DNA of 64,000 nucleotides from Armillaria gallica (lineage: Eukaryota > Basidiomycota > Agaricomycetes > Agaricales > Physalacriaceae): NCBI GenBank assembly GCA_037576215.1, contig JBANDB010000004.1, positions 682,001 through 746,000 of the forward strand, in the 5' to 3' direction. Shown here one piece after another: positions 57,132-64,000 of the stretch (its first letter is position 1; every line of letters starts with the position of its first letter). The translations under genes were made by a program, and so were the position numbers. The notes below the pieces were generated by a model that saw nothing but the letters and a program-made list of their open reading frames with translations, was not told the DNA's origin and did not search any database.

Positions 57132-57857
57132 TTGGCAAGACCTGGACACCTTGTCACAGCACAAGTATCGCAGAGCACTTCTCAAAATGTGGAGTTATCG
57201 CTCCAGAATCGGGTATTCCAGTCGCTCTTCGTGGCTGGTGTTCCAGCGACTGTTCTGTATTTTCTGTGTCCAATATCAACTATCACCGTGTTCGCACTTT
57301 TGGCCGTCATCGGGGATTGGTGGGCATTTGGAACACTAGGAATGTTCACGTTGGCTAGATTGATCAATGTAGTCGTCATCAGACGAAGAAGTCAGCAAGG
57401 ATGGAAGGGCGCAATTGAAGATGGTGGCGGTGATCTCCTCATACTGCTGAGTCAGGATCGCTGGGTGCATTTGCAGGGGTTGATAAACGATCTCAAGGCG
57501 GTGACAGCAGGTAAATGGCTACGAGATCTGTCAGCTGCAGAGAGCTTCGCCGTAATGTTCGCCACAACGCTGGTCTATGCATCGGCCATTCTTGCATTTA
57601 ACGCGTCGATGGCAGGAAGCTTGCTTATCAGTGGCTTACTACTTTGCTCTGTTGCCCTGTTGACGTTGTGCAATTCCTCGACTCAATGTTTGCAAATGTA
57701 CGATTGTGTCGTGCAGAAGGAAGGAGAACCACAGAACTACAATAGGAGGCAGGACATGGCGGAAAAGCTGGTTGACGAGAGCAAGAGGGACTACTGGGCT
57801 GTTGGAATGGGTCTAATCATTCCCACAAATGGTCTTCGTCGTCCTGTCACTGTGTGA
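57132..57857 (+). CDS. multi-pass membrane protein (uncharacterised basidiomycete family), 3' part
   Basis: A 240-codon open frame with four or more hydrophobic segments: SLFVAGVPATVLYFLCPIST, VFALLAVIGDWWAFGTLGMF, AVMFATTLVYASAILAFNAS and GSLLISGLLLCSVALLTLCN. Between them is a conserved cytosolic-looking block: LARLINVVVIRRRSQQGWKG, DLLILLSQDRWVHLQGLIND and LKAVTAGKWLRDLSAAESF. I know this pattern from mushroom genomes (LINVVVIRRRS...GWKG), where its function is not established. The frame has no early ATG, so one or more 5' exons (before 57132) are missing from this call. It stops at 57857. Confidence 0.6.
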   Translation: MARPGHLVTAQVSQSTSQNVELSLQNRVFQSLFVAGVPATVLYFLCPISTITVFALLAVIGDWWAFGTLGMFTLARLINVVVIRRRSQQGWKGAIEDGGGDLLILLSQDRWVHLQGLINDLKAVTAGKWLRDLSAAESFAVMFATTLVYASAILAFNASMAGSLLISGLLLCSVALLTLCNSSTQCLQMYDCVVQKEGEPQNYNRRQDMAEKLVDESKRDYWAVGMGLIIPTNGLRRPVTV

Positions 57858-57989
57858 TCTGTGAGTCTATTGTTTTAGGCTGTTAAGAAAACAAACTTAA
57901 CTCTTGACAAAGGCATAACTGACAACTGTTCAAGCCTGAACCCGTACATGTTGAACAAAATGATTTTCTGAGTCCTATGAATATAGGAA

Positions 57990-58462
57990 TACTGTACTAT
58001 TTCAACAGTAAGTTCACCTAATGCCTAACAGCGGACTCTGAACTGAACCTATTTCATATGTCCTAACGCCTAACAGAGGGGTCTGAACTGACATCCATGC
58101 AAACCAAAATAGGGCTAAAATTTGCCTCTTAAATCTAATTTTTTATGCATAACTACAATAATTGTACAATAATGTATGTAAATCCGACTTCTTCCTGATC
58201 TTCCTGCTCCCAAAACTTAGTGTCATGCCAGTTATCCTCAAAACACTTAAGCAGATTCTGGTAAAGGACAGAGTATGGTACTACATGTGCTAAGGTTTTT
58301 CAATTCAGCTCACTGAAGCTCAGGCCATGCTGGCTGAACTGAACTGAACTGGTAAGTCCTAATGCCTAACATCAGTGTCTGAACTGACAACCCGATGAAA
58401 TACTGTCATAACACCTAACAAAATTAAACAGTGACTGAACTTATGGTTGAAATAGTACAGTA
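57990..58462. mobile_element. TA-flanked MITE with internal CCTAAYGCCTAACA repeats
   Basis: TACTGTACTATTTCAAC at 57990 is matched by its reverse complement ending at 58462; similarity extends to about 28 bp (AAGTTCA). The TA at each end fits a mariner/Tc-type duplication. Inside, CCTAATGCCTAACA, CCTAACGCCTAACA and TCTGAACTGA blocks recur at four places, two on each side. No transposase. Confidence 0.6.
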
Positions 58463-60300
58463 ACTTGGTCATTATGTGGTCTGAAACGACCATGGGAATT
58501 TTGCAATGTCCAACATGCAACTTGCCGAGCTTGCATTACTGGGCCCACCGTGGGAACATTTTGCATTGTCCATCACCACTCTCCCTCCCTCCACTCTTCT
58601 TTCATGCCAGTATCCGGTTATCTCTGCCTCCCTTCACAGTGTCTTCACCCATTCCTTTCCTTCTCGACCCTCTCTCTCCTATTTCACCTTCCAAATTCTT
58701 CCACTCTTTCACATCCCCACATATCCTTTCTTCACAATGTATGTTGATGGGATGATGCTGCCCATTCTGGAGGAAAGTCTTCAAGGCCAGCTCTGTTACA
58801 ATACGTCGCAAATGTTGGGGTGTCAAACGACACCTCTGGAAACTGGCTCACCCTTTCTGGTGCACCATACTTTGAGTCTGTACATCACTTATTTTGATTA
58901 TCATTTTATATTACTCACCCCATCCAGCATCAAACATCAACGGTGAAGTTCAGGCATCGGATGGGCTCTGATGTTTGAAAAAAAAACATCCAGCATGCGT
59001 TCTATGCTTGTTATACTTAGGAGAGAATGTCTAACTCTGTTCTTCGCAGTCTTGAACTGTACAAGAAGACACCATGATTTTCCTCATGAACTCAAGATAA
59101 TCACCACGACACACTCTTATTAGGATGGATATCTTCAAGGCCATTATCATGGATCCTCCATTACCGCCACAGAGTGATCCTGTGGAGCCATCAATATCGG
59201 AAAGAGCGGGGAGCTTTGAGCATGTGCATGAATGTCAAAGAAGTATCCAGTCATTTGCATAGCTGCCTGGCGAGCCTGACATCCGTTTGCGATGATGCTG
59301 CCACAACTCCTCCCTCTTTACATCTATTGATGGGTGGCACCTGTACCTATATACCCTCAGAGCAATCCACCATTTCAACAACCCTAACTTGTGCATTGAT
59401 TCTGATTGAACAGGGAACAGGCCACCATCTCGACAGACAAGGTTACACACTGAAGAACCGCTCCACATTGCGGTGTTGCCACATGTGCATCTAGGGATCC
59501 ATCCTCATGGGGTTATCCTCAAAAGTATTCAATCTGATACTTTCCGTACTGATTTTACCTGAGAAGAGTGACTACTATGAAGCATGCAGTCAACAAATCA
59601 AATTGCTTTCGGGCCTGCTGGCTATTGCTTACACCAGTATGTCTGTGACTAAGCTTGTGTACCAAGTGGTAAAATGATCCTCCCTCATACTCGATGACCG
59701 CTAATTGCCTTCCAGGTGAATGACTCTGTTGACTGTCAAAGGATTACAGTGACTTGCTTTGGTATCCTGCAGAAAGCACTGTGGAATGATCACACTCAAT
59801 TGAAGCTGATAGACAATGGAAAGTAAGAAATTCTCTCTGAATGAATGCTGAGAATAAGGATACCGACGAACTGGTGGGCACAAAGTCAATGGAACTAACG
59901 ATGAAAGAGCCCAACCAGCAAGTCAGTGTTATCAACACTTGACAGGAGCATCTGACAGAAAGACTGTGGCAGAGTTGACTGATTCAGTGTAGGACAATCA
60001 ATCAAGGCACCATAGTACAACAGTAATTCAAGGCATCTCACCCATCACAACAATTGACTTTTGGTCACCGCCTCCTTCAGGTATCCTTTCCCCCAGCTAT
60101 CCACTTCTCAGACCATTAGTGTTACGATTTATTCATTTCTTTGCATCTTATCTTATCTTATCATTAATGCTTACTCATATCTTATCTTCAGATCCGCGAC
60201 TCCACAGAGCCTTCATAAATCTTCACATGTCACACTCCTTCAACGTGTCTTATTCTCAGCTACTGTGTACTTGGCTTATTCACTTTCTAACACGGTACCC
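58463..60300. other. gene-poor region, possibly including the 5' LTR of the next element
   Basis: Pyrimidine-rich, with open frames (58506-58946) that lack any family motif. No RNA gene recognised. The left LTR of the element below should start somewhere in its 3' part, but with no second LTR in the window the boundary cannot be set. Confidence 0.3.
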
Positions 60301-60568
60301 TCATTCTAGTACCCATTACAGACCCTCACTTTAGTATATAAGTAGTGTACTCAAAGCTGTATATTCCCTAGCTTTGAGCTAATGTTTATTCATACCGAAA
60401 CACATTCCTTCTCACTAAGCGCTATTCAGTTAGTCTTGATCACCAATCATCAAAGGACTAGTCGGTGACTGTACGAACGCGATACAGCTGACTATTTACC
60501 CTTGATTGGAGTTCGGGTCTTACAATTAGCTCAAAGCTTTTTTTAAAAACCCTTTTCTAGATGTGCCC

Positions 60569-61222
60569 ATGGAAAACGACAACACTCGTATTATAGCCAT
60601 CTCACTAGGGATACCAAGTGCCACTCTCCTTTCCATTGCCCTCATTCTTGCCATCAGGTTCCAGTACGGACCATGTCGACAAAGAGGAGCACCCCGTACC
60701 ACCCCCTCAGTCATTACAGATAATTCCAATGGCATCCTGCTCGAGCAGCAGCCACCCCGACTCTACGCACCCATACCACGGCGACCGATCTCAATCCACG
60801 AGCTCTCTCGGTCAGGAATCGACGAGATGGAGGAGGACATTCCTGAGTCGTCTCCTCCCATTATCCCAGAGAGAAGGTCTCCTACCCCTCCCAGAAGACG
60901 CACGCCAATCTTCATCATCTCCCCCACCGACTCTCCCGACTCTGACTCATCAACCCCTCGACCTCCCACACCCAGCAACCATGCCCGTCTCACAGAGCGA
61001 TACGGAACAGACAACGACTCCTGGGGACACGAGGTGGGCCGTGACACCAGACCCAATGCCCCAACCACCAGTAACGATCCTTGGGGCGACATCAACTACG
61101 CTCCACCACCCCAACCCCTTGGTCTCCCAGTCAGGAGTTCTGGGATAACATCACCATTCCATACAGTGCCTACTTCCCTTCCACACGTGACGGATCCCCC
61201 AATCACCGAACCCCTCCCCTGA
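60569..61222 (+). CDS. retrotransposon leader ORF with N-terminal hydrophobic helix
   Basis: Begins MENDNTRIIAISLGIPSATL, then LSIALILAIRF, forming one predicted TM segment right after a short polar N-terminus, followed by about 180 Pro/Ser/Thr-rich residues (RRSPTPPRRRTPIF, SSTPRPPTPSNHAR). It is in the same frame as the Gag that follows and is separated from it by TGA at 61220-61222, so it could be the N-terminus of an extended Gag. From about 61110 another frame (SQEFWDNITIPYSAYFPSTR, VQFWDQPEPTPELPIQATHP) looks more protein-like, so an indel is possible. Confidence 0.4.
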   Translation: MENDNTRIIAISLGIPSATLLSIALILAIRFQYGPCRQRGAPRTTPSVITDNSNGILLEQQPPRLYAPIPRRPISIHELSRSGIDEMEEDIPESSPPIIPERRSPTPPRRRTPIFIISPTDSPDSDSSTPRPPTPSNHARLTERYGTDNDSWGHEVGRDTRPNAPTTSNDPWGDINYAPPPQPLGLPVRSSGITSPFHTVPTSLPHVTDPPITEPLP

Positions 61223-61234
61223 CAGGATACAGGC

Positions 61235-62671
61235 ATGTCCAGTTCTGGGATCAGCCCGAGCCGACCCCTGAGCTGCCGATCCAGGCAACCCACCCCAGTA
61301 ATGATGACGCTAACTGACACCATCAATTTTTATAATGAAACAGATGATGACCCCACTGTCCCTATTCCCACCCTATTAAGGCAAGCAGATTATCAGGATA
61401 TTTATAATTACTTTGCCTATGAATTACCTTTTGCTCCAGTTTGGGGAGCTTCCCAAGCTGGGAACAATTATTTTATGAGGATACAGAGAGGTCTCCCTGC
61501 AGATGAGATCTTACAATACAAGGCGGAGCGAAACACTCACCTCCTATGGAACGAACTACACCCGGATGCTGTAATGGAGGAATTTTCCCCTTATGAAGAA
61601 GCCGCACAGGAAATCAAGATACAGGAACCAATGCCAGATGAACCACCCCCTCGGGCCCCGAACACCTTCGCCCCTATCACAAGACAGGCAGCGCCAGGAA
61701 TGTACCAACGTGGATACCTACCATTTGCTGGTGGCAGTCATGGAGCAGGAGGCGGTGGTGGTGCACAACCCGCACAACCCCCGCCTGAACCAAGGTACAT
61801 GCTCCCACAATTCCCTGCTCCACCCGCGCTGCCAGACCCCCCAGTACCCTGGCAACTAGTCGATGGAGCCATCGCCCCCTATGACGATTTCAAACCGAAA
61901 CTCGTCAAAGAGGTTGATGACTTCAAAGGTGATTCTACTGACATCACCAGATTCTTCCTGAAGTGCGAGTTACACTTTGACGTGTTCAACCGACACTTCC
62001 GACAACACCCTCATAAAGTTGTCTTCTGTGTCTCGTGACTGGCCGAGGATGCTGGGAAGTGGTGGGAATTGAACATGCAGATTCTAGGGAAGGATCAAGC
62101 AACTGGGGCCCAGCTCTACCTGAGTTACGACAAGTTCAAAATGAAACTCGGCGAGAGATTCTGGAAGGACACTGATGCGCAGTGGGAGAAGCTTAGGCAG
62201 GCGGATAGTAAAGACGGAGACAAGTTCTTCCAGCTATTCGAAGAACTAGCCTACCACGCCGGAGTACGCAATAATGACCAAGTCATGCTCCATCAGGTCA
62301 AGAAGGCTGCCCGCCAGACGAGTAAAAATACCATATACTCGGCTGACAGAGAAGTGCCGACTGACTACGAAGGCTGGAAAGCTCGACTACTCTGGATTGA
62401 CTACAACTGGCGCCTCAAGCAGGCAGAAGGAACGACAGTGGTACAATCTCGACCGCAAACACAGAAGACGACTACACCCGCTAGGGGTAGTCAGACAACA
62501 GCCCCCGTACTGACAACGACAACGACTACAGGGATGACTTACGGAGGACGCGGGCAGCCGATGAATATTGATGAAGCCAGGGCAGCATCAGTATGCTTCC
62601 GATGTGGCAAAAAGGGCCACTTCAAGCGCGACTGCCCTAACATGCCAAAAACCCGGGCTGAGGCATTATGA
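61235..62671 (+). pseudogene. Gag polyprotein, interrupted
   Basis: Open frame with DTINFYNETDDDPTVPIPTL, YEEAAQEIKIQEP, a Gly/Pro-rich stretch, then the capsid-like core KPKLVKEVDDFKGDSTDITR + FFLKCELHF. Here TGA at 62036-62038 breaks it, and the same frame goes on with LAEDAGKWWELNMQILGKDQ, YDKFKMKLGERFWKD, LRQADSKDGDKFFQLFEELA, and the CX2CX4HX4C knuckle CFRCGKKGHFKRDC. TGA at 62669-62671 ends it, although the following codons still resemble a Gag C-terminus. The 62036 stop reads TCG TGA CTG, consistent with a former Arg codon. Confidence 0.65.
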
Positions 62672-62790
62672 CACCTCAATACTTATTGGGACCACCACCC
62701 AACTATGGAAGAAAACCTCTCAACAATTGAGGAGGTAAAAGAGACTGCCGCATAGATAATGATTCAATCTACTCGGCCAAGGACTTAGTT

Positions 62791-64000
62791 TTGGCTGGTA
62801 TGCCTATTGCACTTCACCAATGTACTTATATATCACCTGTAGTAACCACTGCGCATTCAAATATACCCACGACTTCGCAATCAGACCAGAAACTAAGCAA
62901 GAATCAAATCACAGGCCCAGGAACGAGCAGAATAGCAGTCAAGCTACCGGCTCAACATTCGATGAGTAACCTATTACAGGCGAAAGCGAATGACAAGTCG
63001 CCTACCATAGCGACACCCATCTTAACAGCGGGACCTCGGGTACATGACTCCATGACTCAAGGTGATTCCAAGGACAGTGGGGTGTGTACCGCAAGACAGG
63101 ATCGACTGGACGGGGCAGGGGAACAAGTGCATAGCGCCCCCCCTGACAAAGCGGCTCTATGGAGTCCCTGCCACGCAGGGAGTTTCGAGGGAATAGCTTC
63201 GGCGAAACCTCCTCTGGTAAAAGAGAATACCATATGGCTACCAAAGTCTAAATCCCTTATACACCAAGGGGCTTTGGCAATGGCCACGGATGACAGCGAT
63301 CGCAATGCTGGATCACAGAAGAAGGGCACGGCGAGGGACTATTTGCCCTTGGTCCTGAAGACAACGAAGGACAAACCAGAATCGAGTAAGGGCCCCTGAT
63401 CAGTTGCCAATGCCTATTGTGACAAAGGGCAACTCGACGAAGGGGGAACACCGAATGAAACGAGGGACCTGGCCAAGAACCCAGGCTCGAAGGAACCAGG
63501 TGAAGGTGACCGCTGTTCAATGGTGAGAAGCGAAGGCAATCATCAATCAGCGGTGCCAGCCCAACCTACTGTCTCTTTACGAGACGGTGCCTTCGCAGAA
63601 AGCACCTCCCATTCCACAACCGACCAGAAAGCCACAGGACAGGAAGCTGTTAGCACCCAGACAGTGAAAAGGGGGCATCAGGTAGCTTTTATTGAGGAAA
63701 TACCTGACGACGAGGACATTACGAGTTTCATGATGAACAAGAACGCTAAAATAATACCCCCTTTAGAAAAGGCGGTGACCTCACTGACGGTAGTCGAGCC
63801 CACACGGGTCGACGCGAAGGTTGAAGAGGCCCCACAACTGTCGCACACTTATACAAGTGGACAGACCTATAATGAATGGCTCAAACCATTCGGAGCTGAA
63901 TGGACTCTATGTGGAATAGTAGAAGCACGTACGGAGTCAGAGGCCAAGGCGATCCTAAAGAATTGGATTCACAAGGCATGCGCAGAGGAAGTAGTTGACT
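62791..64000 (+). pseudogene. post-Gag reading frame, runs off the window
   Basis: One frame, shifted by one base against Gag, is open from 62731 to 64000 apart from TGA at 63397-63399. It contains IYSAKDLVLAGMPIALHQCT, SPCHAGSFEGIASAKPPLVK, and after the stop KRGHQVAFIEEIPDDEDITS + FMMNKNAKIIPP and YNEWLKPFGAEWTLCGIVEA. I see no DSGA protease or RT motif. Sequence is polar and repetitive, a linker between Gag and Pol by position only. End truncated by the window. Confidence 0.4.

Larger units (their letters stand above)
60301..64000 (+). mobile_element. degenerate Ty3/gypsy-type LTR retrotransposon, 5' part
   Basis: A TATATAAG box at 60335-60342 and a presumed LTR end in TCTTACA near 60524 (followed by an atypical primer-site region) precede an open region with a Gag carrying a CCHC knuckle (62581-62640). 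Downstream frames show no recognisable protease or RT motif before the window ends. The reading frames carry several TGA codons, so this copy is probably dead. 3' half and right LTR lie outside. Confidence 0.6.

Noticed and set aside
58506..58946. 146-codon plus-strand frame
   Set aside because: Low-complexity, pyrimidine-rich stretch (Ser/Leu/Pro/Phe), no motif, several overlapping frames equally open.
62640..62800. Programmed -1 frameshift between Gag and the next frame
   Set aside because: Both frames contain additional stops here (TGA at 62669 in Gag, TGA near 62728 in the other), and no slippery heptamer was found; decay is the simpler explanation.
1..64000. CRISPR arrays, rRNA operons, bacterial origins or att sites
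   Set aside because: Repeats present are dispersed paralogs, MITEs or short degenerate tandems; none has a regular repeat-spacer structure, and the gene structure is eukaryotic.

Overview
This is nuclear DNA of a filamentous basidiomycete, most likely an Agaricomycete. The genes are broken by many short (about 45-65 nt) GT-AG introns. Several families expanded in mushroom genomes are present: F-box proteins starting with an IPPELLTEIF motif, a GMC oxidoreductase, a siderophore-type MFS transporter, SRPK-like kinases, DUF262 proteins and membrane proteins of the LVGVW...LYG type. All calls come from reading the sequence; intron positions were inferred by eye from splice signals and from comparison between paralogs.

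Layout. 0-9 kb: a small secreted protein, an intron-rich GMC oxidoreductase, an unrecognised decaying gene and a frameshifted F-box gene. 9.8-15.5 kb: a Gag-like zinc-knuckle gene, an F-box relic, and a head-to-tail pair on the minus strand made of an HNH-type protein and a DUF262 (ParB/GmrS-like) protein. 16.6-17.9 kb: a polytopic membrane protein. 19-37.8 kb and 40.9-47.1 kb: eleven paralogs (called G1 to G11 here) of a single-pass, receptor-like surface protein family, eight on the plus strand and three on the minus strand, with a siderophore-iron transporter between the two groups. 49-51.5 kb: a second DUF262 gene with an arginine/serine-rich tail. 52-58.5 kb: a gene-poor, transposon-scarred stretch with an SRPK-like kinase pseudogene, a helicase relic, a multi-TM protein and three non-autonomous inverted-repeat elements. 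60.5-64 kb: the 5' part of a degenerate Ty3/gypsy-type LTR retrotransposon running off the window.

The most interesting system is the G1-G11 cluster. Each complete member has a signal peptide, an Ig-like-sized beta-type ectodomain of about 90 residues with a W...DP core, a Ser/Thr-rich stalk, one transmembrane helix and a cytoplasmic tail. Two unrelated tail types occur. One has a short helical EIxRLRxQIQQL segment and ends in a PPxY (WW-domain binding) motif. The other carries TDRQM...WAL. Near-identical ectodomains are joined to different tails in two neighbouring pairs (G2/G3 and G7/G8), and G6 is a visible chimera with its recombination joint preserved. This is the design of paired receptors, same outside and different inside, generated by tandem duplication and recombination. 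Function is unknown; recognition or allorecognition is a hypothesis only.

Mobile elements have shaped the window: two hAT-type MITEs with perfect 8-bp target duplications (one in the G8 promoter), a 453-bp long-inverted-repeat element, a TA-flanked MITE, and several decayed reading frames with TGA stops.
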